Below are positions 45,055-55,591 of a stretch of DNA of 64,000 nt, in pieces. How positions within the stretch are numbered: the first letter of the stretch is position 1; each line of letters begins with the position of its first letter. Location of the stretch: the NCBI GenBank assembly GCA_963782985.1, contig CAWALU010000009.1:11037-75036 (forward strand), read 5' to 3'. This stretch comes from CAVSWT01 sp963782985. GTDB taxonomy: Bacteria; Bacteroidota; Ignavibacteria; Ignavibacteriales; Ignavibacteriaceae. The notes below the pieces were generated by a model. That model worked only from the letters and a program-made list of their open reading frames with translations. It had not been told where the DNA came from and ran no database searches. The position numbers were made by a program, and so were the translations under genes.

Positions 45055-45283
45055 AGCCTGCCTATGCCGAAACGTCTTCGTGCAGGCAGGTCTATAGCTC
45101 TTTCTTGTGTTTGTCATATTATTTCTGCGGATTAAAATCCGCAGTTACAAAACAGTGCGAGCCTCCGGCTCTCAAGGAAATGCTGAAAAAAACATAGCCA
45201 TAATATATGTCGTAGCAATGCATTTAATCTTTAAAAGAGGCGTAGCCTCGATGAATATTGTAGCAACGGATTTTAATCCGTTG
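45055..45283. repeat. Cluster of short palindromic repeats
   Basis: The gap contains several hairpins in a row: GAGCCTGCCTATGCC facing GTGCAGGCAGGTC (45057-45095), the perfect palindrome CTGCGGATTAAAATCCGCAG (45125-45144), GAGCCTCCGGCTC (45160-45172), GAGGCGTAGCCTC (45237-45249) and CAACGGATTTTAATCCGTTG (45264-45283). The fourth recurs at 8644-8656. This is a mosaic of dispersed REP-like units. They may act as terminators for the phosphatase gene. Confidence 0.8.
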
Positions 45284-45323
45284 TAAAAAGTAAAAAAAAT
45301 AATTATTTAATCAAGGTTTATTA

Positions 45324-46481
45324 ATGAAAGCAAAATCGATTGAAGGAAAAACCGCCGAAGATATAAAAACCGCGTTAGTAGCTTGTACGGCTGATGGATT
45401 TAGCCCGACACTGGCAATAGTTTTCATCTCAATTAAGCAGGATAGAAAAGCTGTCTGCGAAATTTTGCATAACGCAGGAATTGATATTGTCGGCGCTACA
45501 TCCTCAGGGGAATTTATTAATGGGCATCAGAGTGAAGGAGAAATTACCATGATGCTGTTTGATATTCATAAAGATAACTATTGTATTTTATTCGAAAATA
45601 TCGGGAAAAGAAATTTGAGCGCTGCCGCCGAAAAAATGGCTAACGATGCTTTACAGAAATTCAGTAAGCCGGCGTTCATTCTTTGCAGCACATTAATGTC
45701 AACCGACGGGAAAATGTTAAACGGTGAAGAATTGATTTACAGTGTTGAAAAAGTGATTGGACCCCATGTAAATATTTTTGGAGGAATGGCAGGGGATGAT
45801 ATATCATTCACGGGTACTTATGTTTTTACTTATGAAGAATCGACTGATTACGGTATGGTTTCATTAATACTGAATGAAGATAAAATAAGTTTATACGGTA
45901 TGGCTCTTTCGGGATGGAAGCCGATGGGCATTTCCAGAACCATAACAAAAAGCAAAGCAAATCTTGTATACACTATCGATAATAAACCGGCGCTCGAAAT
46001 GTATCTTCATTTTTTAGGAGAGGATAGATCATCCGCCGATGATCAGGTGAATTTTTTTGATTCTATCGGTGTGCATTATCCTTTCCAGATCGAAAGAGAG
46101 AACAGAGAACCGAAAATGTGTAATCCAATAGGTTATGATAAAGAAAAAAAAGCATTGATGTTTGAATCGGAAACTCCCCAGGGCGCCTGCTTTAGATTTT
46201 CGACTCCGCCCGATTTTGATATAGTTGAAACAGTTGTAAATGAAGCAAATGAATTAAAACATAAAACAAATGCTGAAGCTGAAGCACTTCTAATATTTTC
46301 CTGCGCGGGAAGACTCAGCGCATTAGGACCGATGGCACAGCAGGAAAACGAAGGATTAACAGAAGTCTGGAAAGCTCCGATGGCCGGCTTTTATACTTAC
46401 GGTGAATACGGAAGAGCTGTAAACGGAAGACATGAGTTCCATTCCACTACTTGCTGCTGGGTGGCGTTAAAAGAAAAATGA
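45324..46481 (+). CDS. FIST-domain sensory protein
   Basis: A 385-residue protein made of FIST_N (GADGFSPTLAIVFISIKQDR-like start, here TADGFSPTLAIVF; then GATSSGEFINGHQSEGEITM; VFGGMAGDDISFTGTYVF-like core, here IFGGMAGDDISFTGTYVF) and FIST_C (from about residue 215, ending EYGRAVNGRHEFHSTTCC). FIST proteins are thought to bind small ligands such as amino acids and feed signalling domains. This one has no attached output domain, so it probably works with a neighbour; the closest are the second FIST gene and the GAF-like PP2C phosphatase on the same strand. No signal peptide, so cytoplasmic. Confidence 0.9.
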   Translation: MKAKSIEGKTAEDIKTALVACTADGFSPTLAIVFISIKQDRKAVCEILHNAGIDIVGATSSGEFINGHQSEGEITMMLFDIHKDNYCILFENIGKRNLSAAAEKMANDALQKFSKPAFILCSTLMSTDGKMLNGEELIYSVEKVIGPHVNIFGGMAGDDISFTGTYVFTYEESTDYGMVSLILNEDKISLYGMALSGWKPMGISRTITKSKANLVYTIDNKPALEMYLHFLGEDRSSADDQVNFFDSIGVHYPFQIERENREPKMCNPIGYDKEKKALMFESETPQGACFRFSTPPDFDIVETVVNEANELKHKTNAEAEALLIFSCAGRLSALGPMAQQENEGLTEVWKAPMAGFYTYGEYGRAVNGRHEFHSTTCCWVALKEK

Positions 46482-46488
46482 TTATTTA

Positions 46489-46556
46489 TGTCATTCCGAT
46501 TTCGGAGTCTCATTTTTATAATCTTGTAGAGATGCTGAAATAAATTCAGCATGACA
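46489..46556. repeat. 68-bp inverted-repeat element, TGTCATTCCGA...CAGCATGACA
   Basis: TGTCAT and ATGACA close the element; inside, TGCTGAAATAAATTCAGCA is a near-perfect palindrome. It lies between the two FIST genes and ends 19 bases before the second gene's ATG. Repeats with TGTCAT...ATGACA ends and GAGATGCTGAA interiors are common intergenic elements in this bacterial group (general knowledge), and the pieces near 674-759 belong to the same style. Confidence 0.7.
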
Positions 46557-46574
46557 TTGCAAAATGAGGAAATT

Positions 46575-47715
46575 ATGAAAGCAAAATCAATTAAAGGGAA
46601 AAGCCCTGAAGAAATTCGATCAGCGTTGAATGAAAGTTTCGCTGATGGGTTCAGAGCCACATTGGCTGTGATATTTCTGTCTGTCAGTCAAGACCGCAAA
46701 GCCGGCTGCGAAATTTTTGATAAAAAAGACATAGAAATATTTGGAGCTACAACTAATGGTGAATTTATAGATGAGGAAACAGAAAAAGGATCAATTGCTA
46801 TTCTTTTGCTTGATATAAACAAAGACTATTTTAGAGTTTTTTTTGAGGAGTATCCTCAAAAAAATTATCATGAAGTTGCAAAAAGTATAGCTGAAAAAGC
46901 AAAAGAAAAGTTTTCTACTCCAGCCTTTTTAATAGCCGGCAGCCATCTAAAGACTGATGCTGAAGCCATATTATTCGGGCTTGAAGAGACGATCGGTAAA
47001 AATATTAATACCTTTGGCTGTATGGCAGGCGATGATTATTCTTTTACCCAGTCATTTGTTTTTACAAACGGTAATGAATCAAATATCGGAATGGTGTGCA
47101 TGGTTTTGAATGAAGAAAAAATTAAATATTAAAGGAATTGCTACATGCGGATGGAAAGCGGTTGGCACCGAAAAAACCGTTACTAAGAGTGAAGGCAACC
47201 ATGTATTCACGGTAGATGATATTCCTGTCTTAGATATTACAGCAAAATATGGGGGGATTAAAAACATTTCTCCCGATAATAAGGATTTGTTTATTGAGTT
47301 AGCTACAAATTTCCCATTGCAGTTACAAAGAGAATTAGGGGATCCTGTAATGCGCCCTGGTCTGGTAGTAGATTGGAATGATCATTCTTTTTATTGCAGC
47401 GGCTCAGTACCCGAAGGATCTAAAGTAAGATTTTCTTTACCGCCCGATTTTGATGTGATGGAAAAAGTAATCAAAGGAGTGGAAGAATTAAAAAACAAGG
47501 ATATGCCCGAAGCCGATGCCTTGATTGTATTCAGCTGCGGGGGAAGAATTCTCTCCTTAGGCCCCCTAATGACTAAAGAAATTGAAGGTGTAAAAAATGT
47601 ATGGAATGTTCCGATGGTTGGAATGTTTTCCAATGCCGAACTTGCAAGAGCTACCGGAGGAAATCTCGAGATGCATAACCTTACAACTTGTTGTGTTGCA
47701 TTAAAGGAAAAATAA
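46575..47715 (+). pseudogene. Second FIST-domain protein gene, frameshifted near 47117
   Basis: ATG at 46575, preceded by GAGGA, opens a FIST_N domain very like the first FIST protein (SFADGFRATLAVIFLSVSQD, FGCMAGDDYSFTQSFVF). The frame stops at 47130-47132 after VLNEEKIKY. The FIST_C part continues in the +1 frame (NIKGIATCGWKAVGTEKTVT... ending NLTTCCVALKEK). The break is at a run of six A residues, where the intact paralogue shows the two parts joined. A single indel in the A-run explains it. Together it would be about 380 residues. It may be a pseudogene, an assembly error or a phase-variable switch. Confidence 0.85.
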
Positions 47716-47721
47716 ATATTA

Positions 47722-50700
47722 ATGAATCAGAAACTTCAAAATATAATTGATGCTATTCAGCAAGCAGAAAAAATGGATGCTGAGCAAAAAGATAATCTTA
47801 TTAAAGCCATAAAGGATACTGATAAAGAATTAGAGATAACTTCCTTCAAACTTGAGCGGACAGAGAAAGTAAAAAAAACTACCGCAATTCTTCTTGAAGA
47901 AACAATTGAAGAACTTGAGCAAAAAAGAAAAGCGGTTGAAGAACAAAACCGTGAACTTGAAATTGAATCTTCTCTGGAAAGAGTAAGAACGGTTGCGATG
48001 GGAATGAATAAATCAGATGACTTGCTCAGCATTTGTGAAATATCATTTAAAGAATTTCAAAAATTAGGTTTTGAGAATCAAAGGAACACTGTAATTCATA
48101 TCCCTAATGATGAACAAAAATATTTTATGGATTATGACTTCTCTGAATTTACCGGCGGTGCAATAGCAAAAGTGGAATACGGTTCGCATCCCATTGTTGA
48201 TGAATACCTTAAAAAAATCAGAACTGCAAAAGATGCTTTCTTTGAAGTAGTAATAGAGAAGGACCAATTAGATGGATGGAAAGATTTCCGTAAAAAATCC
48301 GGACAAATTGATGACCCGAGATTAGATGAAGCTGCTGAACTATATTACTATCTCTATTCAATTGGAATCGGCGATATCGGCATATCAACTTTTAAACCTA
48401 TTAATGATTCTCAAATTAAAATTCTAAAAAGATTCCGCAATGTATTTGACTTAGCGTATCGAAGATATATTGATATTACTAAAGCAGAAGCACAGGCAAG
48501 AGAAGCGCAAATAGAGGCTGCATTAGAAAGAGTAAGAAGCAGATCGATGGGGATGCAAAAAAGCGAGGAGCTTAAAGAAGTAATTCGGATTGTTTATGAG
48601 CAATTCGTACACTTAAAAATGAATGTTGATCATGCAGGTTTTATAGTGGATTACACACCAAAAGGTGACTGGCATTTTTGGATAGCTGATGAGCAGGACG
48701 TTCCTTCTAAAATATCGCATCCATATTTTGAGTCTGTTTGGGCAAATCAATTTAATGAAGCAAAAGAAAAAGGGGAAAACTTCTTTGCCACCAATTTAAA
48801 TTTTGAAGAAAAGAACAAATTTTATAATGAGCTTTTATCATATGTTCCCGGGTTACCGGAAGAATCAAGAGATTTTTATTTAAACTGTCCCGGTCTTGCC
48901 GGATCTACTGTTCTGCTGGATAATGTTGGATTGTACATAGAAAATTTTTCCTGTAATCCTTATTCAGATGAAGAGAATAAAATACTGATGCGCTTCGGAA
49001 AAGTTTTTCAGCAGACATACACCCGTTTTCTCGATCTGCAAAAAGCGGAAGCGCAGGCAAGAGAAGCACAGATTGAAGCGTCACTGGAGCGGGTACGGGC
49101 CCATTCCATGAGTATGCATAAAAGTAATGAGTTAAAAAACGCGGTTAGATTGCTCTACAAAGAATTTCGAATACTTGTAACGGATATTGATTCTGTCAAT
49201 ATTCAGTTAAACCTAGATTCCTCTAAAGATATAAATTTCTGGGCTTCGGTAGAAGAAGATATTTACCCAGAATTATATCATTTGCCTTACTCTGGCTTGC
49301 CGATATTTGAAAAATTTTTCAACGCTTTTAATTCACCCGGAGACGGATTTTTTGATTATTTACTAAACAAAGAAGAAAAAGATGACTTTTTTAGAGAAGT
49401 ATTTAAGGTTCAACCTGTTCCGTCCAAAAGAAAAAAAATGATTCAAAATGCCGAAGGAATGGTTATGATGGGCTGGTTTCATAAGCATTCAGGAGTTGAC
49501 ATTTTGCGCTACAATCTCAAACGTTTCAATGAAGAAGAAAAGGAAGTAGTAAAACGGTTTGCTGCTGCGTTCGAACAGACCTATATCCGATTCCTTGATT
49601 TGCAAAAAGCAGAAGCGCAGGCAAGAGAAGCAGAAATTCAATTGGCGCTTGAAAGAGTCCGCGCAAGAACAATGGCTATGCACAAAAGCGATGAACTGGC
49701 TGATACGGCTGCCATCCTCTTTCAGCAAATGACAGAGCTTGGAGTTACACCTGAACGGCTAAATATCTGTTTGATTAAAGAAGCAGACAAAATTCTTGAA
49801 GTCTGGGCTACAGATCAACAAGGTATTAAGATCAGTCATCACTTCAATGCAAGTCTTGATGAGCCGACTACAGGGAAAAGAGTATATAATGCATGGAAAG
49901 AAAATAAGAAATCGATTGTCATTCACCTAAGCGGAAAGGAATTAAATGATTGGATCTTGTATGTGCGGGAGGTAATGGGTATGACTATTAAAGCTGAGTT
50001 AGTAAGGGAACATCGAATACATAGTGTGTCTTTCTTCTCGCAAGGCATGATATTAACAACTACTCCTGAACCATTACCAAAAGAATCAATAAAATTACTT
50101 GAACGTTTTGCGGATGTATTTAATTTAACCTATCGCCGTTTTCTCGATCTGCAAAAAGCGGAAGCACAGGCTAGAGAAGCTATTAAGCAAGCCTCGCTGG
50201 ATCGTGTGCGCGCAGAAATTGCAGCCATGCGCACAGCCGAAGATCTCAATCGAATTACTCCGATTATCTGGCGCGAACTCAAAACACTTGATGTTCCTTT
50301 TATACGCTGCGGAGTTTTTATTATTGATGAAGCTGAAGAAAATGTTCACGTCTATTTAACTACACCGGACGGTAAAGCGCTGGGCGTTTTAAATTTAATT
50401 TTTGATTCAAATAAGCTTACGAAAAATACTGTTGAATATTGGCGGAAGAGAGAAATCTATAAAGAACATTGGAGTAAAGAAGAGTTTATCGCCTGGACAA
50501 AATCTATGATGGAATTGGGACAAGTTCAAAACGCACAAACTTACCAGGGTTCATCAACTCCTCCGGAATCTTTGCATCTTCATTTTGTTCCTTTCACACA
50601 GGGAATGCTTTACGTTGGAGACACTTCCCCTTTGACTGATGAAAAACTTCAATTAGTAAAAACATTGGCTGAGGCTTTCTCAATCGCTTATGCGCGATAT

Positions 50701-51537
50701 GAAGATTTTAAAAAATTGGAAGCCGCAAAGCTAAAAGTTGAATCTTCATTTAAAGAACTTGATATCTTATCAAAAGAATTAAAAATTAAAAACGAAGAAT
50801 TAGAAAAAGAAAATCAAAGGAAAGCTGTAGAATTGGAGGAAGCGCGCCAGCTTCAATTATCAATGCTTCCAAAGGAATTACCGCAATTGCCCCATCTTGA
50901 TATTGCTGTTTATATGAAAACAGCAACGGAAGTCGGCGGTGATTATTATGATTTTAATTTAAGCGACGATGAAACTCTTACTATTGCGGTTGGCGATGCA
51001 ACCGGACATGGAATGAAAGCCGGAACAATCGTCTCCATGGTTAAAGCTTTGTTTGATTCAAATGGTTCGCGGTTAAATATGAAATCTTTTTTTGATCAGA
51101 GCAGCGCAACATTGAAAGGAATTGAACTCGGCAAATTAATGATGGCTTTTATGATGATAAAAATTAATAAAAGCAAACTTCAAATATCTAATGCAGGAAT
51201 GCCTCCTTTATTCATCTACAAAAAATCAAAAAAAGAAGTTGAAGAAATTCAAATAAATGGAATGCCATTGGGCGCTTTAAAAAACTTCCCTTATGAAATT
51301 ATTGAAAGAGAGATTAATTCCGGCGATACAATATTATTATTAAGCGATGGTTTGCCGGAACTGAAAAATTCTAATGAAGAACAGTTTGGTTATAAGCGAG
51401 TGAAGGAATCATTTAAAATAATTGCAGAAAAGAAACCGGAAGAAATTATTTCCTATCTAAAAAAAGAAGGCTCTAATTGGGCTGGCAATAAAGAACCGGA
51501 TGATGATGTAACTTTTGTGGTAGTAAAAATAAAATAA
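47722..51537 (+). CDS. PP2C (SpoIIE-type) phosphatase with five tandem GAF-like sensor modules
   Basis: A 1271-residue cytoplasmic protein. After a coiled coil (residues 1-80) come five similar modules of about 180 residues starting near 80, 255, 440, 630 and 812. Each opens with a linker like AEAQAREAQIEAALERVRSR, then SMGM-K(S/N)xEL, and ends FxxxYxRFLDLQKAEAQ. They look like diverged GAF-type sensors joined by signalling helices. A coiled coil (KNEELEKENQRKAVELEEAR) leads to the PP2C domain (from ~1035) with TEVGGDYYDFN, GDATGHGMKAG, LLSDGLPELKN and PDDDVTFVVVK. It begins seven bases after the frameshifted FIST gene, which suggests that FIST ligand-sensing feeds this phosphatase. Module 5 is nearly identical to one in the kinase at 55592. 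Confidence 0.92.
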   Translation: MNQKLQNIIDAIQQAEKMDAEQKDNLIKAIKDTDKELEITSFKLERTEKVKKTTAILLEETIEELEQKRKAVEEQNRELEIESSLERVRTVAMGMNKSDDLLSICEISFKEFQKLGFENQRNTVIHIPNDEQKYFMDYDFSEFTGGAIAKVEYGSHPIVDEYLKKIRTAKDAFFEVVIEKDQLDGWKDFRKKSGQIDDPRLDEAAELYYYLYSIGIGDIGISTFKPINDSQIKILKRFRNVFDLAYRRYIDITKAEAQAREAQIEAALERVRSRSMGMQKSEELKEVIRIVYEQFVHLKMNVDHAGFIVDYTPKGDWHFWIADEQDVPSKISHPYFESVWANQFNEAKEKGENFFATNLNFEEKNKFYNELLSYVPGLPEESRDFYLNCPGLAGSTVLLDNVGLYIENFSCNPYSDEENKILMRFGKVFQQTYTRFLDLQKAEAQAREAQIEASLERVRAHSMSMHKSNELKNAVRLLYKEFRILVTDIDSVNIQLNLDSSKDINFWASVEEDIYPELYHLPYSGLPIFEKFFNAFNSPGDGFFDYLLNKEEKDDFFREVFKVQPVPSKRKKMIQNAEGMVMMGWFHKHSGVDILRYNLKRFNEEEKEVVKRFAAAFEQTYIRFLDLQKAEAQAREAEIQLALERVRARTMAMHKSDELADTAAILFQQMTELGVTPERLNICLIKEADKILEVWATDQQGIKISHHFNASLDEPTTGKRVYNAWKENKKSIVIHLSGKELNDWILYVREVMGMTIKAELVREHRIHSVSFFSQGMILTTTPEPLPKESIKLLERFADVFNLTYRRFLDLQKAEAQAREAIKQASLDRVRAEIAAMRTAEDLNRITPIIWRELKTLDVPFIRCGVFIIDEAEENVHVYLTTPDGKALGVLNLIFDSNKLTKNTVEYWRKREIYKEHWSKEEFIAWTKSMMELGQVQNAQTYQGSSTPPESLHLHFVPFTQGMLYVGDTSPLTDEKLQLVKTLAEAFSIAYARYEDFKKLEAAKLKVESSFKELDILSKELKIKNEELEKENQRKAVELEEARQLQLSMLPKELPQLPHLDIAVYMKTATEVGGDYYDFNLSDDETLTIAVGDATGHGMKAGTIVSMVKALFDSNGSRLNMKSFFDQSSATLKGIELGKLMMAFMMIKINKSKLQISNAGMPPLFIYKKSKKEVEEIQINGMPLGALKNFPYEIIEREINSGDTILLLSDGLPELKNSNEEQFGYKRVKESFKIIAEKKPEEIISYLKKEGSNWAGNKEPDDDVTFVVVKIK

Positions 51538-51559
51538 AAATTATTAAGGTATTATAAAA

Positions 51560-54500
51560 TTGAATAAAATATTGCTGTGTATTTTTATTGGTCTAACTTT
51601 AACAATATCAAATTATAGCCAGCCAATAAAAAATAAATTCACTCATTTTACTGAAAAAGAAGGCCTTACTTCTAATTTAATCAATTGTATAATACAAGAT
51701 CATCTTGGATATATTTGGTTTGGAACCAGTACCGGCATTTCAAAATATGACGGATATGAATTTGAAAATTTTACAGTTGTTCCAAATGATACAAATTTTT
51801 TGCAGCTGCCCTTAACATTTTCATTATATGAAGATTCAAAAGGTTATATCTGGATAGGTTCGGTAGGCGGCATAACCAGATATGATAGAAACAAAAAGAC
51901 ATTTAAGCTTTACAGCATATCAAAATATTTACAGAAATATGGCCGCACCTTACTTATTTACAATATGCGGGAAACTAATAATGGTAATATTATTTGTTCT
52001 GTGGCTGACTTTCATTATTTGAATATAAAAAATGGATTATTTTTAATTGATACAAAAAGTAATGAAATAAAAGAAATTAATATTAGTAATGATGATTCTA
52101 CAAATAGTCTTCTTCAATTATCATCACTTGGAAATAATAAATTTTTAATTTCAGGCGTAAAAGGAATTTCGGTTTATGACTTAAATACAAATGTTATTAA
52201 TTGGTATCCATTTAAAAAACAAATTGGAGTTAATACATTTCTACAAGATGAAAATAGAAATTTATGGCTTGGGGCTTATAATAACGGACTCATACATTAT
52301 AATTTAAACGATAGTACGTACACTACTTTTCCAGCATTTAATAAATTCATAAGTGATGAAAATCCATTAATAATCAATAAAATTATTTATGATCAGAAAA
52401 AAAATCTTTTATTAGCTACAAATAAAGGGTTGATATACTTCAATGTTAGTACAAATGAAATTTCTGTTACCCAAGCAAATCTCCAAAATCCGTTGGCACT
52501 TCATTCACTCGACCTTTGGGATATTTTACTAGATAATTCCGGTTCAATTTGGATAGCTAGCAATGGAGCAGGCATTAGCAAGTATGACTTTGTCAAAAAT
52601 AATTTCCAGGCTTATGCAGCAAAAGTTGATGATAAAAATAGCCTTCCACCAGGATGGGTTAGTACTATTTTTGAGTATAATGAAGATGAAATCTGGTTAA
52701 AAAGTACTGCTGAATCAATCATTAAATTTAATTCTAAAACGGAAACATTTAAAGTAATTCCGCTCCCCAAGAATTTTGAATTATTTCAAATCTTAAGAAC
52801 CTCAAAAGGAAAAATTATTTTAGCAGGCAGTAATGGGTTTTATATAGTCGACCCAATAAAATGGGAGTTTACTAAATTACAGTTACCAATAGATTTAAAA
52901 GATAATTTAGTATTTACTGCTATAGAAGGTGAAAACAATACCATCCTTTTCGGAACGCTTACAGGAATGTATATATTTGATGAGATAAGCGGTGCCTTAA
53001 CAAATATAAATTTTAAAACATTAGGTATCGGCGATGTTGCAAGCAACCAGGTTAATCTTTTAGTAAAAGATAAAAAAGAAAATGTTTGGATTGGGACACC
53101 TAATGGCTTATTTAAATATGATGTGGAAACTAAACTATATTCAAGAGTTGGATTTTCAAAGGACACATCAAAATCTTTAACATCTCAAGATATAAATTCT
53201 TTATATTTTGATAGAGAAAATAATTTATGGATTGGAACCTGGCTGGGGGGCTTAAATAAATATGATCAAAAATCGGGTACTTTTGAATCATACACTCAAA
53301 AAGATGGACTACGTTCACATTCTGTTCAAGGCATTCTTGGTGACGAAAAAAATAATGCTCTTTGGCTAAGCACTTTTGATGGTATTTCAAGATTTGATCT
53401 GAAGAAAAAAACTTTCAGCAATTTTGGAGTTGATGATGGAATTCATTCAAGTCAATTTGCTGATGGTTCTGCTTTAAAAACATCAAATGGTTTGTTTATT
53501 TTCGGCGGATCAAATGGAATCACTGTTTTTAATCCGAATGAAATACAAAATAATCTTATCCCTCCAAAAATTACAATTACAGATTTTAAATTATTTAATG
53601 AATCAATTCTTCCTAAAAAAAATTCACCCTTAGAAAAACCAATTTATGAAACAAATAAAATCACATTAAACTATGATGAGAATGATATTGAATTGGATTA
53701 TTTCGCTTCAAATTATGTAGACCCTCAAAAAAATCAGTATGCATATAAATTAGAGAATTATGAAGATGATTGGAGATATGTAGGAAATCAAAGAAGCGCT
53801 ATTTACCCAAATCTTCCACCGGGAAAATATATTTTTCATCTTAAAGCTTCCAACAATAATGAGATTTGGAACGATAAAGGTGTTACATTAAATATTATAA
53901 TCACTCCTCCCTGGTGGAAAACCTGGTGGGCATATACTCTCTATATTTTTGCATTTGTTGGCATGCTTGGCGGAGCAAGAAAATTTGAACTCGACAGAAG
54001 AAAAGAAAATGAAAATAAAAGACTTCTTCTGCTAGAGAATGAACGAAAGACAAAAGAACTTGAAGAAGCACGACAGCTTCAGTTATCAATGCTTCCAAAA
54101 GAAATTCCTTCACTCCCCCATCTTGATATTGCAGTTTACATGAAAACTGCTACCGAAGTCGGCGGAGATTATTATGATTTTAATGTTGGATTAGATGGAA
54201 CGCTAACTGTTGCAATTGGTGATGCAACCGGGCATGGAATGAAAGCCGGGACAATTGTCTCAATGGCAAAAGCATTGTTTGCTTCCGGAAGTTCAAAGCT
54301 GGATATGAAAACATATTTTAACCAAAGCAGCGATGCATTAAAAGAAATTGAACTTGGAAGATTAATGATGGCATTTATGATGATTAAAATTAATAATCAT
54401 AATCTTGAAATTTGTAATGCAGGAATGCCGCCTCTTATTTATTTACAGAAAATCTTCAAAGTTGGTTGAAGAAATACAGATAAGCGGCATGCCGCTCGGT

Positions 54501-54795
54501 GCAGTAAAAAATTTTCCGTATGAAATAAAGGAAACAGAAATTATCTGCAGGAGATACATTACTTTTATTAAGTGATGGCCTGCCTGAATTAAAAAATGAA
54601 AATGAAGAACAATATGGTTACAACCGTGTTAACAAATCATTTAAATCGGTTGCAGAAAAACAACCGGAAGAAATAATAAATTATTTGAAAGAAGAAGGAT
54701 CTCGATGGGTGAAAGATAAAGAACCTGATGATGATGTAACGTTTGTAGTAATTAAAGTAAAAATGATGCCTGTCCGCCGCGAAGTCCCAACTTAA
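51560..54795 (+). pseudogene. Propeller-sensor PP2C phosphatase broken in its catalytic domain
   Basis: The start is a TTG at 51560. The intact frame gives 969 residues: signal segment, Reg_prop propeller (DHLGYIWFGTSTGISKYDGY and further blades to ~660), Y_Y_Y domain (~690-790), membrane helix and the first half of a PP2C domain (TEVGGDYYDFN, GDATGHGMKAG), then stops at 54467-54469 after NAGMPPLI. The remaining phosphatase sequence is still present in two other frames: KLVEEIQISGMPLGAVKNFP (from ~54447) and LSAGDTLLLLSDGLPELKNE (from ~54540), ending DDDVTFVVIKVK and stopping at 54793. At least two indels therefore disable the last metal sites. It is a close paralogue of the intact phosphatases at 41286 and 47722. 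Confidence 0.9.
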
Positions 54796-54826
54796 ATTGA
54801 TCTTTACCCCAAATTATTTAAGTCAG

Positions 54827-55177
54827 TTAAGTCATTTCTTTATATTCCATCGGAGAATAATAACCGATTGAAGAATGTAATCTCTGTCGATAATAAAATA
54901 TTTCTACGTACTCAAGTATACTTCTTCTAGCCACTTGTCGAGTTTTAAACTTCGTTCTATTAATTAACTCTGTCTTTAAAGTGTGAAAGAATGATTCCAT
55001 CACCGCATTATCATAACAGTTGCCTCTTCTACTCATACTCTGGATAAATCCATTTTTTTCGAGCAGTCTTCTAAAACTTTTACTCGCATATTGAACTCCT
55101 TGGTCGGAATGAAAGATTATGCCTCTGCTACCTTTCCTGGCATTTAAGGCATTCTGAAGAGCTTTCTCAACTAAATC
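54827..55177 (-). mobile_element. IS3-family transposase (OrfB) C-terminal fragment
   Basis: Minus-strand codons from 55177 to the stop at 54827 read as an integrase-core end: FHSDQGVQYASKSFRRLLEK, then SMSRRGNCYDNAVMESFFHT, carrying the last catalytic Glu, and RLHSSIGYYSPMEYK. This is the classic IS3/IS150-group C-terminus. The frame is cut at 55177, where plus-strand receiver-domain codons begin, and the upstream two-thirds of the transposase are missing. Sequence TTGATCTTTACCCCAAATTA at 54797-54816 could be the surviving IS end. The copy cannot transpose by itself. Confidence 0.92.
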
Positions 55178-55315
55178 TTAATAATTACTGCTTATGGAGA
55201 TGAACATGATATGAAAATAGCAAAACAGTTGGGGGCTGATGATTATTTTACCAAGCCTTTGGAATTTAATATTCTAAAAGAAAAGCTTAGTGGATTAAAG
55301 GCAGGTTTAGTTTAG
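55175..55315 (+). pseudogene. Response-regulator receiver domain C-terminal fragment
   Basis: Plus-strand codons starting right at the IS fragment edge read ILIITAYGDEHDMKIAKQLG followed by ADDYFTKPLEFNILKEKLSG and stop at 55313-55315. The ITAYGD (Thr) and FTKPLE (Lys) motifs are the last two conserved sites of a receiver domain. The N-terminal half, with the acidic pocket and phospho-Asp, is missing, replaced by the IS fragment. It is the stump of a single-domain or C-terminal receiver. Confidence 0.85.
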
Positions 55316-55591
55316 GTGAAAAAGATTTAAAAAGAAAAAGCACTTTCAAAAAAAATGAATATTTTAATTGATTTTTTTCTCGCACTATTTCTTAGTTTCT
55401 TACAGCTGGTTAAATATTTTCAGTTTTTTTCAAGTCTCTGTTCTAGGAATATTCCCTTTTCCGGTTGATTTATTGCCAGCTTTCCCTCTATAAATTCGAG
55501 CGCGCTAATTCCCACAATTGTAAAATAAATGCATTTAAATATTGTTAAATTATATTCATGAATATTAATTAATAATTCAGGATACTCTTCA
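55316..55591. other. Intergenic gap before the hybrid kinase, nothing distinctive
   Basis: AT-rich, no ORF seen. CATGAATATTAATTAATAATTC near the right end is palindromic-looking but simple. The kinase gene begins at an ATG preceded by a weak site (CAGGATACTCTTC). Confidence 0.4.

Noticed and set aside
47105..47130. Programmed frameshift in the second FIST gene
   Set aside because: The change needed is +1 within an A-run, not a canonical -1 slip, and the paralogue works as one frame; an indel is simpler.
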